DNA of 15,321 nucleotides from an uncultured Solobacterium sp. (GCA_938041275.1 CALISH010000086.1:1-15321); one strand, 5' to 3'; shown: positions 6,042 to 13,884, counted from the stretch's first letter. Program-made: numbers and translations. Notes: a model not told the origin generated them from the letters alone.

Positions 6042-7457
6042 ATGGCATTTGATTCCTTAAGTGACAGACTGAATAAAGCGTTACGTAATGTGGCCGGTAA
6101 GGGTACGTTAACGGATAATAACATGGAAGACATGCTGAAAGAAGTGCGTTTAGCATTACTTGAAGCAGATGTAAACTATCGTATTGTAAAAGAATTCTTA
6201 GATGAGATTCGTACAAAGTCCAGAGGTGAAGAAGTACTACAGAGCGTAGAACCTGGACAACAGCTCGTTAAGATTGTTCATGATCAAATTATTGAATTAC
6301 TTGGTACAGAGGAAGCTGGTCTTAACTTTGTAGAAGATGGCATTACCAAAATTATGCTTGTCGGTTTACAAGGTACAGGTAAGACAACCAGCGTTGCGAA
6401 GATTGCACGTATTTGTAAAGAGAAGTTCAATAAGAAGGTATTGTTAATTGCGGCCGACGTGATTCGTCCTGCTGCGATTGATCAGTTACAGACATTAGGT
6501 AAGGAAATTGATACTGAGGTATTTACCTTAGGTACAGAAACTCCAGCTGTTGAAACAGTTCGTCAGGGTATGGAATACGCTGAAAAGAATGGTTTTGATA
6601 CAGTATTTATCGATACTGCTGGTCGTTTACATATCGATGAAGCGTTAATGAATGAGTTAAAGGATATCAATGAACTGGTTCATCCAAATGATATTCTCCT
6701 TACAGTCGATGCGATGACTGGTCAAGATATCGTTAACGTAGCACAAGCTTTCAAGGATGCCTTACCACTAACAGGTTTAGTTGTAACGAAGTTTGATGGT
6801 GACTCTAGAGGTGGTGGTGTTCTTTCAGTTAAGAAGATCACGGGTGTTCCTATCAAGTTTGTCGGTGAAGGTGAAAAGATTGAGGATATGGATATCTTCC
6901 ATCCTGATCGTATGGCTGACCGTATTCTTGGAATGGGTGACGTTGTAACACTTGTAGAGAAGGCACAGGAGAAGTTAGACCTTGAAGAAGCCAATAAGAT
7001 GGCTGAACGTATGCTTGCAGGTCAATTCACAATGGATGACATGTTAAAGCAGTTTGAACAGATTCAAAAGTTAGGCCCTCTTGGTGGCATTATGAAGATG
7101 ATTCCAGGTATGAACCAATACGCTGGTATGTTAGATGAAGCTAAGGCAAGTGACTCTATGCGTCATATGAAGGCAATTATCCAGTCTATGACACTTGAAG
7201 AACGTGCACATCCAGAAAAGATGCGTGGCACAATGAAGAAGCGTGTTGCACGTGGTTCTGGTCGTAGCGTGGATGAAGTCAATAAGTTGATCAACCAATT
7301 CGGTAAGATGAAGAAGCTGATGGACTCCATGGGTAACATGCAAAGAAACGGTTCCTTAAACCAAGAAAGTCTAGAGAAGATGATGGGCAATGCTCAAAAG
7401 CGTGCCGGTCAAAACTTCCCAAATGGCTTCGGTGGAAAGAATCCATTTAAATTTTAA
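6042..7457 (+). CDS. ffh: Signal recognition particle protein Ffh
   Basis: The 471-residue SRP54 GTPase, which with 4.5S/6S RNA binds signal sequences on ribosomes and delivers them to FtsY at the membrane. The helical N domain spans about 1-95. The G domain has GLQGTGKT (108-115), RPAAIDQL (142-149), DTAGR (191-195), TKFD (249-252) and then GDSRGGG. The M domain (about 320-440) is methionine-rich, with the RNA-binding helix-turn-helix around RVARGSGRSVDEVNKLI. The P-loop is GTGKT where GAGKT is more usual, a mild change unlikely to matter. AAAGTGAGG at 6026-6034 is the ribosome site, 7 bases before the ATG. The usual upstream partner ylxM is absent. No terminator follows, so transcripts may run into rpsP, which also has its own strong promoter. 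The SRP RNA gene is not in the window. Confidence 0.98.
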   Translation: MAFDSLSDRLNKALRNVAGKGTLTDNNMEDMLKEVRLALLEADVNYRIVKEFLDEIRTKSRGEEVLQSVEPGQQLVKIVHDQIIELLGTEEAGLNFVEDGITKIMLVGLQGTGKTTSVAKIARICKEKFNKKVLLIAADVIRPAAIDQLQTLGKEIDTEVFTLGTETPAVETVRQGMEYAEKNGFDTVFIDTAGRLHIDEALMNELKDINELVHPNDILLTVDAMTGQDIVNVAQAFKDALPLTGLVVTKFDGDSRGGGVLSVKKITGVPIKFVGEGEKIEDMDIFHPDRMADRILGMGDVVTLVEKAQEKLDLEEANKMAERMLAGQFTMDDMLKQFEQIQKLGPLGGIMKMIPGMNQYAGMLDEAKASDSMRHMKAIIQSMTLEERAHPEKMRGTMKKRVARGSGRSVDEVNKLINQFGKMKKLMDSMGNMQRNGSLNQESLEKMMGNAQKRAGQNFPNGFGGKNPFKF

Positions 7458-7476
7458 TGATGTAAAGGTTTTTTAC

Positions 7477-7504
7477 TTGACAGCGAATTTCGAATCAGTA
7501 TAAT
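7477..7504 (+). promoter_or_regulatory. Strong sigma-A promoter for rpsP-khpA
   Basis: A perfect TTGACA (7477-7482) and perfect TATAAT (7499-7504) are separated by 16 bases. A leader of about 25 bases follows, containing AGGAGG at 7520-7525. It lies wholly in the gap between ffh and rpsP and is the best promoter in the window. Confidence 0.92.
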
Positions 7505-7535
7505 AAACATGTAAGAAATAGGAGGTATTTATACC

Positions 7536-7820
7536 ATGGCAGTTAAATTACGTTTAAAGAGAATGGGTGCCAAGAAGGCTCCAAGATATCGTATCGTTGC
7601 GGCAGACTCACGTTTTGCTAGAGATGGACGTGAAATCGAAACAATCGGACATATCAATCCAACAACAGAACCTGAAACAGTAGTAGTAAATGAAGAAAAG
7701 GCTCTTAATTGGTTAAGAAACGGTGCTCAGCCTTCTGATACAGTTAGAAACATTCTTTCTCGTCAAGGTATCATGAAGAAGTTCCATGATGAGAAGGTAG
7801 CCGCTAAGAAGAAAGCGTAA
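7536..7820 (+). CDS. rpsP: 30S ribosomal protein bS16
   Basis: A 94-residue S16 of normal length. It opens with MAVKLRLKRMGAKKAPRYRI and continues with ADSRFARDGREIETIGHINP, the conserved family core that binds 16S rRNA and helps 30S assembly. AGGAGG lies 10 bases before the ATG, slightly long but strong. The C-terminus is a short basic tail (EKVAAKKKA). It heads the rpsP-khpA unit and is followed after 5 bases by khpA. Confidence 0.98.
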   Translation: MAVKLRLKRMGAKKAPRYRIVAADSRFARDGREIETIGHINPTTEPETVVVNEEKALNWLRNGAQPSDTVRNILSRQGIMKKFHDEKVAAKKKA

Positions 7821-7825
7821 GCATC

Positions 7826-8074
7826 ATGGCAGAGCTGGATAAGGTACTTCTAAATCTAGTTAAGCCAATGGTTGAAGACAAGGGATCCTTGGATGTACGT
7901 CTGATGCCTAGCTTAGATGATAAAGAAGTTTTGTTACATGTTTATGCAAAAAATGATGATATTGCTCGTCTGATTGGCAGAAAGGGCAGTATGGCAAGTG
8001 CATTACGTCAAGTAATGTCCGTTGCTTCTCATAGTAATAACAAGAAAGTAACAATCAAGTTCGAACAGATTTAA
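7826..8074 (+). CDS. khpA: KH-domain RNA-binding protein KhpA
   Basis: An 82-residue protein consisting of one KH domain, with the RNA-contacting GxxG loop visible as GRKG at residues 51-54 (LIGRKGSMASALRQV). KhpA (YlqC in Bacillus) forms RNA-binding homodimers or pairs with KhpB, and in streptococci affects cell size and division through RNA binding. It starts 5 bases after the rpsP stop without a strong ribosome site of its own, so translation is probably coupled to rpsP. Its stop codon lies within the left arm of the following terminator. Confidence 0.93.
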   Translation: MAELDKVLLNLVKPMVEDKGSLDVRLMPSLDDKEVLLHVYAKNDDIARLIGRKGSMASALRQVMSVASHSNNKKVTIKFEQI

Positions 8075-8097
8075 GGATGCTATGGCATCCTTTTTTT
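8073..8097 (+). terminator. Intrinsic terminator between khpA and rimM
   Basis: AAGGATGC (8073-8080) pairs with GCATCCTT (8085-8092) around TATG, followed by a T-run to 8097. It sits inside what is usually one transcription unit, so it probably lowers rimM-trmD expression relative to rpsP-khpA. Confidence 0.92.
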
Positions 8098-8117
8098 GAA
8101 AACAAAGGAGAAGGAAG

Positions 8118-8627
8118 ATGGCATATATTTGTATTGGCAAAATTATCAATACGCATGGTATCAAAGGAGAAGTAAAGATTGAAAGTTACTCTGACTTTGA
8201 TGAAGAAAGATATACCAAGGGTAAACAAGTATATATTTATGTCGATGGAAAGTATCTACCACTTACGGTAGCTTCCTATCGTCAGCATAAAGGCTTTCCA
8301 CTTGTATCCTTTGTGGACTTGCAGAATATCAACTTTGTAGAGCAGTATAAGGGATGTGAAATCTGCATCGATGAAGCAGATCGTAAACAACTCAAAAAGG
8401 GTGAATACTATCGCAAAGACCTCGTTGGTTTAACAGTTGTGGATGAAGAAGGTATTACAGTAGGTAAAATTATCAGTGTTGAAGAAACACTGGGTGCTCA
8501 AAATAATTTACGTCTTCAATTAGAAGACGCAAAAGAAGTGCTAATCCCTTACATTCCGATGATTGTAAAGAACGTAGATTTAGATAAGAAAGTGATGACG
8601 ATTCATCGTATGGGAGGCCTACTATGA
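8118..8627 (+). CDS. rimM: Ribosome maturation factor RimM
   Basis: A 169-residue two-domain protein that binds ribosomal protein S19 and aids maturation of the 30S head. The N-terminal RimM beta-barrel (about 4-85) shows IGKIINTHGIKGEVKIESYSD. The C-terminal PRC barrel (about 96-168) shows YYRKDLVGLTVVDEEG, ETLGAQNNL and IPYIPMIVKNVDLDKK, ending in GLL as usual. AGGAG (8106-8110) and AAGGAAG (8111-8117) precede the ATG. The last codon and stop overlap the trmD start by 4 bases (ATGA), indicating translational coupling. No clear separate promoter fits between the upstream terminator and this start. Confidence 0.97.
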   Translation: MAYICIGKIINTHGIKGEVKIESYSDFDEERYTKGKQVYIYVDGKYLPLTVASYRQHKGFPLVSFVDLQNINFVEQYKGCEICIDEADRKQLKKGEYYRKDLVGLTVVDEEGITVGKIISVEETLGAQNNLRLQLEDAKEVLIPYIPMIVKNVDLDKKVMTIHRMGGLL

Positions 8628-9349
8628 GGATTACCGTATTAACACTATTTCCAGAGATGTATCGTGACTTTGTCAGTACTTCAATCATTGGTCGTGCCAT
8701 TGAAAGAGGACTAGTTACAGTAGACTTCGTACAGATCCGTGATTTCGCTCATGATCACTATCGCCATGTGGATGATAAGCCATTTGGTGGAGGACTTGGA
8801 CAAGTGATGAAGTGTCAACCAGTACTGGACGCACTCAATTCTGTAAAGAGTGAAAATAGTTATAGTATGATGATGTCACCGGCAGGGAATGTCTATAACC
8901 AATCAAAGGCAAGACAGTTATCACAAAAAGATCATCTGATTCTATTGTGTGGCCATTACGAGGGTTTTGATGCACGTATTAACAAACATGTAGATGAACT
9001 TGTCAGTATTGGAGACTATGTCTTAACGGGCGGGGAAATGGCTTCTATGGTCATTATGGATAGTGTGATTCGTTTACTGAATGGTGTGATTCGGGAAGGT
9101 TCTACCGATGATGAATCTCATGAAAATGGATTGCTTGAATACCCACAATACACTCAACCTGCCGATTACCAGGGGGATAAAGTACCAGAAATCCTACTGA
9201 GTGGTCATCATGCTAAGATACAAGAGTGGCGTACACAACAATCTTTATTACTTACAAAGAAGGTAAGACCAGACCTTTTCGAAAAACATCAATTAACAGA
9301 ATATGAAGAAAAAGTCTGGAAAAAACTATGTGATCAAGAGAGCGAATAA
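8624..9349 (+). CDS. trmD: tRNA (guanine-N1)-methyltransferase TrmD
   Basis: A 241-residue SPOUT-class methyltransferase that makes m1G37 in tRNAs reading CNN and GGN-type codons and so prevents +1 frameshifting. It shows the N-terminal ITVLTLFPEMY, HVDDKPFGGGLGQVM near 48-62, the trefoil-knot S-adenosylmethionine site LLCGHYEGFDARI (108-119) and IGDYVLTGGE (129-138), then GLLEYPQYTQP and LLSGHHAKIQEWR. Arg150 aligns with E. coli Arg154. The linker reads TDDESHENGLL, so by my alignment the catalytic Asp169 of E. coli corresponds to Glu164, with Asp163 beside it. The sequence GGGLGQVM also departs from the usual GGGxGMVM. The protein is otherwise complete and essential in type, so I expect it to be active. 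Its stop codon lies in the loop of the following terminator. rplS does not follow. Confidence 0.97.
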   Translation: MRITVLTLFPEMYRDFVSTSIIGRAIERGLVTVDFVQIRDFAHDHYRHVDDKPFGGGLGQVMKCQPVLDALNSVKSENSYSMMMSPAGNVYNQSKARQLSQKDHLILLCGHYEGFDARINKHVDELVSIGDYVLTGGEMASMVIMDSVIRLLNGVIREGSTDDESHENGLLEYPQYTQPADYQGDKVPEILLSGHHAKIQEWRTQQSLLLTKKVRPDLFEKHQLTEYEEKVWKKLCDQESE

Positions 9350-9360
9350 TGCTCTCTTTT
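9336..9360 (+). terminator. Intrinsic terminator overlapping the trmD stop codon
   Basis: AAGAGAGC (9336-9343) pairs perfectly with GCTCTCTT (9351-9358) around a 7-base loop containing the trmD stop, followed by T to 9360. It separates translation genes from the pyrimidine operon. Confidence 0.9.
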
Positions 9361-9422
9361 CGTATATAATGGGCTTAGATAATCGTTTATGCACTCTTTT
9401 GGAAATATCAATCAAAACCCTA

Positions 9423-9451
9423 TTGTAAAAGTAAAAAAGTTCAATTATAAT
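9423..9451 (+). promoter_or_regulatory. Sigma-A promoter of the pyr operon
   Basis: TTGTAA (9423-9428), a 17-base spacer and a perfect TATAAT (9446-9451). Transcription would start near 9458, leaving a leader of about 33 bases with AGAAGGGG (9477-9484) as ribosome site. No hairpin followed by a T-run lies between promoter and pyrC. A second TATAAT at 9365-9370 just after the trmD terminator lacks a good -35. Confidence 0.85.
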
Positions 9452-9490
9452 ATCGAAGATTTAAGTAGTTGGCTCTAGAAGGGGTTTCAT

Positions 9491-10738
9491 ATGAAAACAA
9501 TCTTAAGAAACGCAACAGTCTTTACGCGAAAGGGTTTTGAGAAGATGGATATCGCTATCTCTGGTGATAGACTTCTTGTCCCATTTGATGTTTCAGACAT
9601 TGTTCAAAGTGACGACGTTGTTTTTGATTTCAACAATAAATATATTTTACCGGGTTTCGTTGATGTACATGTACATTTTCGTGAGCCCGGTTTTTCTTAT
9701 AAAGAAACGATCGGCACAGGCTCAATGGCGGCAGCACACGGAGGATTTACAACTGTATTTACGATGCCTAACTTAAATCCACCTCCTTGTGATTATGCAA
9801 GCCTTAAACAACAACTCGATATTATTGAAAAAGATGCAGTGATTAAAGTTGTGCCATTTGGTGCTATCACAGAAAATCAAAAAGGTCGTGGAAAGCTTTC
9901 GAAGATGGATGAGATGGCTGCCTATGTAGCGGCTTTCTCTGATGATGGAGTTGGTGTACAAGCCGACTTTACGATGGAAGATGCGATGGTAAAAGTCGCA
10001 AGCTTAGGTAAAATCATTTCTGCCCATTGTGAAGATGAAAGCTTGAATACAATCCCATACACTGGTACAACTTCCGCAAGTGAAAGCGTACAAGCCGCAA
10101 GAGATATTGAACTATCTGCTAAAACCAGTTGTAAATATCATATTTGTCATGTCTCTGCGAAGGAAACTTTAGATGCGGTAAGAAAAGGAAAGGCAAGAGG
10201 AATCGATGTAACCTGCGAAACTGGACCGCATTACATTGCCTTTAATGTCGATACAATTAAGCATGAAGGAAACTTCAGAATGAATCCTCCAATTAAGTCG
10301 TCAGAGGATCAAAAAGTAATCCTAGAAGCCATCAAAGATGGAACGATAGATATGATTGCGACAGACCACGCACCACATAGCTTAGAAGAAAAATCAAGAG
10401 GTTTTGATAAATCATCCTTTGGGGTTGTGGGACTAGAAACATCCTTTGCGGTATCTTATACAGAACTTGTAAAGAAGAATGTAATTTCCTTTGAACGACT
10501 TGTCGAATTAATGAGTGTTAATCCAAGAAAGCGATTCGGCTTACCAGGTGGTTATATTGAAAATGGAGAAATCGCAGATATCTGTATCGTTGATACCGAA
10601 ACTACTTGGAAAGTTGATCCAGAAGAATTCTTAACCAAAGGAAGATCGACACCGTTTGAGGGTATGAACCTTACTGGCAAAGTTATCGCAACCTTCGTGG
10701 ATGGAAAACTCGTCTATCGTGACAAGAAAGAAAGATAA
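9491..10738 (+). CDS. pyrC: Dihydroorotase
   Basis: A 415-residue class I dihydroorotase, the zinc enzyme that cyclises N-carbamoyl-aspartate to dihydroorotate in the third step of UMP synthesis. Metal and substrate residues are in place: DVHVHFREPG with His60 and His62, SDDG with Asp151, HCED with His179, CHVSAKET with His217 or His220, and ATDHAPH with catalytic Asp292. Asp151 as bridging metal ligand is the Bacillus-type arrangement, rather than the carbamylated lysine of E. coli PyrC. The start is supported by AGAAGGGG six bases upstream. It heads the operon and is separated from pyrK by 20 bases. Confidence 0.97.
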   Translation: MKTILRNATVFTRKGFEKMDIAISGDRLLVPFDVSDIVQSDDVVFDFNNKYILPGFVDVHVHFREPGFSYKETIGTGSMAAAHGGFTTVFTMPNLNPPPCDYASLKQQLDIIEKDAVIKVVPFGAITENQKGRGKLSKMDEMAAYVAAFSDDGVGVQADFTMEDAMVKVASLGKIISAHCEDESLNTIPYTGTTSASESVQAARDIELSAKTSCKYHICHVSAKETLDAVRKGKARGIDVTCETGPHYIAFNVDTIKHEGNFRMNPPIKSSEDQKVILEAIKDGTIDMIATDHAPHSLEEKSRGFDKSSFGVVGLETSFAVSYTELVKKNVISFERLVELMSVNPRKRFGLPGGYIENGEIADICIVDTETTWKVDPEEFLTKGRSTPFEGMNLTGKVIATFVDGKLVYRDKKER

Positions 10739-10758
10739 ATGATTGTGGAGGGAAAAGA

Positions 10759-11484
10759 GTGAGAATCATTGAGAATACAAAAATAGCACTGGATACTTAC
10801 AAAATGGTATTACAACCAACTGGTCTAGAATCTGTGAAGTTAAAAGCCTTAGTACCAGGTCAATTTATCAATATCAAAATTGAAAGTTTCTATTTACGAA
10901 GACCAATTTCCATCGCAGATTGGAATGATGAAAGTCTGACTATTATCTACAAGGTAGTAGGCAAAGGCACAAAAGCACTCAGTGAAATGGAACAAGGTAT
11001 TGAACTCGATATTCTTTGGCCTTTGGGCAATGGATACAACCTAACGTGGATCCCGAATGAAGCGATATTGATTGGTGGAGGAGTGGGTGTTCCACCGATG
11101 TATGGCTTAGCGAAGAAGTTAGCTGAAACAGGAAAGAAACCAAGAATTATTCTTGGGTTTCGAGAGAAAAACCAAGTCTTCTATGATGAAGAATTTAGAA
11201 AACTTGGTTTAGAAGTCACAGTGTATACAGAAGATGGCTCTTATGGTGAAAGAGGCTTTGTGACAAATGGGTTTGATCAAGCAGAGTATGTTTGTGCCTG
11301 TGGACCTGAACGTATGTTAGAAGCGATTTATCGTAAAGCGCAGGATGGTCAATATAGCTTTGAAGCACGCATGGCATGTGGCTTTGGAGGCTGTATGGGT
11401 TGTTCATGCGAAACACTTGTAGGAAATAAGCGTATCTGTAAAGAAGGACCAGTTCTTTTACATAAGGAGTTGTTATGGAAGTAA
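10759..11484 (+). CDS. pyrK: Dihydroorotate dehydrogenase B, electron-transfer subunit
   Basis: A 241-residue iron-sulfur flavoprotein that passes electrons from dihydroorotate (via PyrD FMN) through FAD and a 2Fe-2S cluster to NAD+. The FAD domain shows FYLRRPISIAD (RRP at 47-49), the NAD domain IGGGVGVPPMYGLAK (105-119) and CACGPERML, and the C-terminal cluster motif CGFGGCMGC with a fourth Cys in KRICKEGPV. Ligands are Cys207, 212, 215 and 227. An extra Cys217 also sits in the loop. The start codon is GTG at 10759, preceded by GGAGGG (10747-10752) at good spacing. It overlaps pyrD by 10 bases, fitting the 1:1 complex their products form. Confidence 0.96.
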   Translation: MRIIENTKIALDTYKMVLQPTGLESVKLKALVPGQFINIKIESFYLRRPISIADWNDESLTIIYKVVGKGTKALSEMEQGIELDILWPLGNGYNLTWIPNEAILIGGGVGVPPMYGLAKKLAETGKKPRIILGFREKNQVFYDEEFRKLGLEVTVYTEDGSYGERGFVTNGFDQAEYVCACGPERMLEAIYRKAQDGQYSFEARMACGFGGCMGCSCETLVGNKRICKEGPVLLHKELLWK

Positions 11485-12395
11485 ATACAAAAGTGAATTT
11501 AAGTGGGTTAATTCTAGATAATCCAGTGATTCCGGCTAGTGGCACCTTTGGCTTTGGCAAAGAATATGTAGACTTTTATGACATCAATATCTTAGGCTCA
11601 ATATCCATCAAGGGAACTACTGTTCAAAGACGTAAGGGAAACCCTCAACCTAGAATCGCGGAATGTTATTCTGGATTGATTAACTCTGTAGGTCTTGAAA
11701 ATCCAGGCATGGAAAATGTAATTCAGAAAGAACTCAAAGATTTAGAGATGATCTATCGAAAACCAGTTATTGCAAATATCAGTGGTTTTTCCGTAGAGGA
11801 ATATGTAACACTGGCAAAAGAAATGGATAAGGTTGATAACGTTGGTATTATCGAGGTCAATATCAGTTGTCCAAATGTAGACCATGGAGGACTGGCATTT
11901 GGTACAAATGCGGATAATGTTAGAGAACTAACAAAGAAAATCAAAGAAGTCACAACAAAACCTATCTATATGAAGCTTAGTCCAAACGTAACAGATATCA
12001 AAGAAATTGCACGTGCAGCACAAGAAGGTGGAGCAGATGGTATTTCACTCATCAATACACTGATGGGTATGCGCATTGATATCAATCGTAGAAAACCAGT
12101 CATTGCCAATAAAAAAGGTGGCTTCTCAGGACCTGCAATCTTTCCAGTTGCGTTAAGGATGGTATATGAAGTTTACGAGGCAACAAATCTTCCAATTATT
12201 GGCATTGGTGGTATCTCAAGTGCAGAAGATGTCATTGAGATGATGATGGCAGGGGCTACTGCTGTACAAATTGGAGCCGCAAATCTAATCAATCCTATGG
12301 CATGTAAAGAAATCATAGAAGAGCTACCTATAGTTATGAAAAAACTAGGAATTACTTCACTTGATGAAATCATAGGAACTGCACATAAAGACTAG
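11475..12395 (+). CDS. pyrD: Dihydroorotate dehydrogenase B, catalytic FMN subunit
   Basis: A 306-residue class 1B dihydroorotate dehydrogenase, a cytosolic TIM barrel that oxidises dihydroorotate to orotate with PyrK as partner. It shows NPVIPASGTFGFGKEY, the substrate and FMN lysine in SIKGTT (Lys46), NSVGLENPG, the catalytic cysteine in VNISCPNVDHGG (Cys132), KLSPNVTDI, INTLMGM, GGFSGPAI, GIGGISSAEDV and GATAVQIGAA. Class 1B membership follows from Cys rather than Ser as base and from the adjacent pyrK. AAGGAG (11464-11469) lies five bases before the ATG. The length is normal for the family, so the TAG at 12393-12395 is a genuine end. Confidence 0.97.
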   Translation: MEVNTKVNLSGLILDNPVIPASGTFGFGKEYVDFYDINILGSISIKGTTVQRRKGNPQPRIAECYSGLINSVGLENPGMENVIQKELKDLEMIYRKPVIANISGFSVEEYVTLAKEMDKVDNVGIIEVNISCPNVDHGGLAFGTNADNVRELTKKIKEVTTKPIYMKLSPNVTDIKEIARAAQEGGADGISLINTLMGMRIDINRRKPVIANKKGGFSGPAIFPVALRMVYEVYEATNLPIIGIGGISSAEDVIEMMMAGATAVQIGAANLINPMACKEIIEELPIVMKKLGITSLDEIIGTAHKD

Positions 12396-12497
12396 GAAGG
12401 AGAATCGTTCACAGATAAATCAAAATTGGGAAAAGACGTTTTATTGAAGTTTCAAGAATCAACAGTAGTGATGAATTATTGATGAAAGGAAATCATA
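12396..12497 (+). other. Gap between pyrD and pyrB with an unused ribosome site
   Basis: Within the operon this 102-base gap has AAGGAG (12397-12402) but no start codon at a usable distance. The frame of pyrD stays open for 28 codons past its TAG, until TGA at 12480-12482. A small inverted repeat TTGAA/TTCAA lies at 12444-12455. No promoter or terminator is convincing. It may be a decayed small gene or an untranslated spacer. Confidence 0.4.
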
Positions 12498-13427
12498 ATG
12501 GAAATTAGAAATTTAATCAGCATCACAGATTTTTCGGTAGAAGAAATCGATAAAATGATTGGGGTTGCGGGGGATATTATGAAAAATCCTGACAAATACA
12601 TCGATATTTGTAAGGGGAAGAAACTGGCAACGTTATTCTTTGAACCAAGCACACGTACAAGACTTAGCTTTGAAGCTGCGATGTTAGAGCTTGGAGGTTC
12701 TGTTTTAGGATTCTCTGAAGCCTCCTCTAGTTCTGCTTCAAAGGGTGAAAGTGTGAGTGATACGATTCGAACTGTAGGTTGTTATGCGGATATCATCGCC
12801 ATGAGACATCCAAAGGAAGGCGCTCCTGTGGTAGCCGCAAGAAGAACAACAATACCTATTATCAATGGTGGTGATGGTGGACATCATCATCCGACCCAAA
12901 CACTAACAGACCTTCTTACCATCACAAGAGAAAAGGGAAGACTCAATAACCTTACAGTAGGCTTGTGTGGTGACTTAAAGTTTGGAAGAACCGTTCACTC
13001 CTTAATTGAAGCGATGTTACGCTATGAAAATGTGAGGTTTGTACTCATTGCACCACCAGAATTACGAGTGCCGCAATATATTATTGACATGCTTGAAAAG
13101 GCGGGTGCTGCGTATAAGCAGGTAGAAACAATGGAAGCGGTAATGCCTGAGTTAGATATCTTATATATGACAAGAGTACAACGTGAAAGATTCTTCAACG
13201 AAGAAGACTATATTCGTTTAAAGGATACCTATATCTTGAATATGGACAAACTTGCAAGTGCAAAGAAAGATATGGCTATCTTACACCCGCTCCCAAGAGT
13301 CAACGAGATATCTGTCGAAGTTGATGATGACTCACGTGCTGCCTACTTTAGACAAGCACTCTGTGGAAAATATATCCGTATGGCTCTGATTCTAAATCTT
13401 CTCAATATCGTCAAGGAGGTCAAATAA
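12498..13427 (+). CDS. pyrB: Aspartate carbamoyltransferase, catalytic subunit
   Basis: A 309-residue ATCase catalytic chain that joins carbamoyl phosphate and aspartate in the committed step of pyrimidine synthesis. Conserved sites are FFEPSTRTRLSFE (STRTR 51-55, carbamoyl phosphate), SASKGES with Lys82 reaching into the neighbouring subunit's site, MRHPKEGAP (104-109), HHHPTQ (HPTQ 131-134), GDLKFGRTVHS, TRVQRERF and HPLPR (263-267, aspartate side). GAAAGGA (12484-12490) precedes the ATG. The stop codon overlaps the pyrI start by one base (TAATG), so the chains are made together, consistent with a PyrBI holoenzyme. Confidence 0.98.
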   Translation: MEIRNLISITDFSVEEIDKMIGVAGDIMKNPDKYIDICKGKKLATLFFEPSTRTRLSFEAAMLELGGSVLGFSEASSSSASKGESVSDTIRTVGCYADIIAMRHPKEGAPVVAARRTTIPIINGGDGGHHHPTQTLTDLLTITREKGRLNNLTVGLCGDLKFGRTVHSLIEAMLRYENVRFVLIAPPELRVPQYIIDMLEKAGAAYKQVETMEAVMPELDILYMTRVQRERFFNEEDYIRLKDTYILNMDKLASAKKDMAILHPLPRVNEISVEVDDDSRAAYFRQALCGKYIRMALILNLLNIVKEVK

Positions 13428-13852
13428 TGAATATCGATGGTGTAAAAACAGGAATTGTACTAGATCATATCAAGGCTGGTAAATCAATGGAAATCTACAG
13501 CTTATTACAATTAGAAAAGTTGGATTGTTCCGTTGCGATTATTCAAAATGTAGTATCTAGAAAATATGGCAAGAAGGATATTATCAAAATTGATTCCATG
13601 ATTGATCTGGACTTAGATATTCTTGGCTTTATTGATCCAAATATCACAATCAATAAAGTTGTGGATGGTGTACTGTCTAGTAAAGACCATCTACAACTAC
13701 CAAAAGAACTTGTAAATGTAATCAAGTGTCAAAACCCAAGATGTATTACATCCGTAGAACGTGAGATACCACATGTATTCTATCTAGCAGATAAAACAAG
13801 TGGTAAATACCTCTGCAAGTATTGCGATGTAGAAAGCAAACAGAATAAATAA
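13427..13852 (+). CDS. pyrI: Aspartate carbamoyltransferase, regulatory subunit
   Basis: A 141-residue ATCase regulatory chain that binds nucleotide effectors and links catalytic trimers. The N-terminal allosteric domain (about 1-92) shows GIVLDHIKAGKSMEIY. The C-terminal zinc domain has Cys101, 106, 130 and 133; the gaps of 5, 24 and 3 equal those of E. coli PyrI (109, 114, 138, 141). AAGGAGG (13413-13419) lies inside the end of pyrB, seven bases before the ATG. Its presence suggests feedback control of the enzyme by CTP or UTP, which may compensate for the missing attenuator. It is the last gene of the operon. Confidence 0.96.
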   Translation: MNIDGVKTGIVLDHIKAGKSMEIYSLLQLEKLDCSVAIIQNVVSRKYGKKDIIKIDSMIDLDLDILGFIDPNITINKVVDGVLSSKDHLQLPKELVNVIKCQNPRCITSVEREIPHVFYLADKTSGKYLCKYCDVESKQNK

Positions 13853-13884
13853 TTGTTTCAAAAAACAAAGATAGTTCACACAGG

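Noticed and set aside
6722..7390. Long open frames antisense to ffh
   Set aside because: They lie entirely within a confidently identified gene, have no ribosome site and show no recognisable domain; similar antisense frames elsewhere were treated likewise.
9470..9490. Possible PyrR-binding loop overlapping the pyrC ribosome site
   Set aside because: Only about half of the constrained consensus positions match and no flanking stem or terminator is present.
12393..12482. Read-through extension of PyrD past its TAG
   Set aside because: PyrD already has normal family length and a typical C-terminus; the added codons resemble no known PyrD tail.
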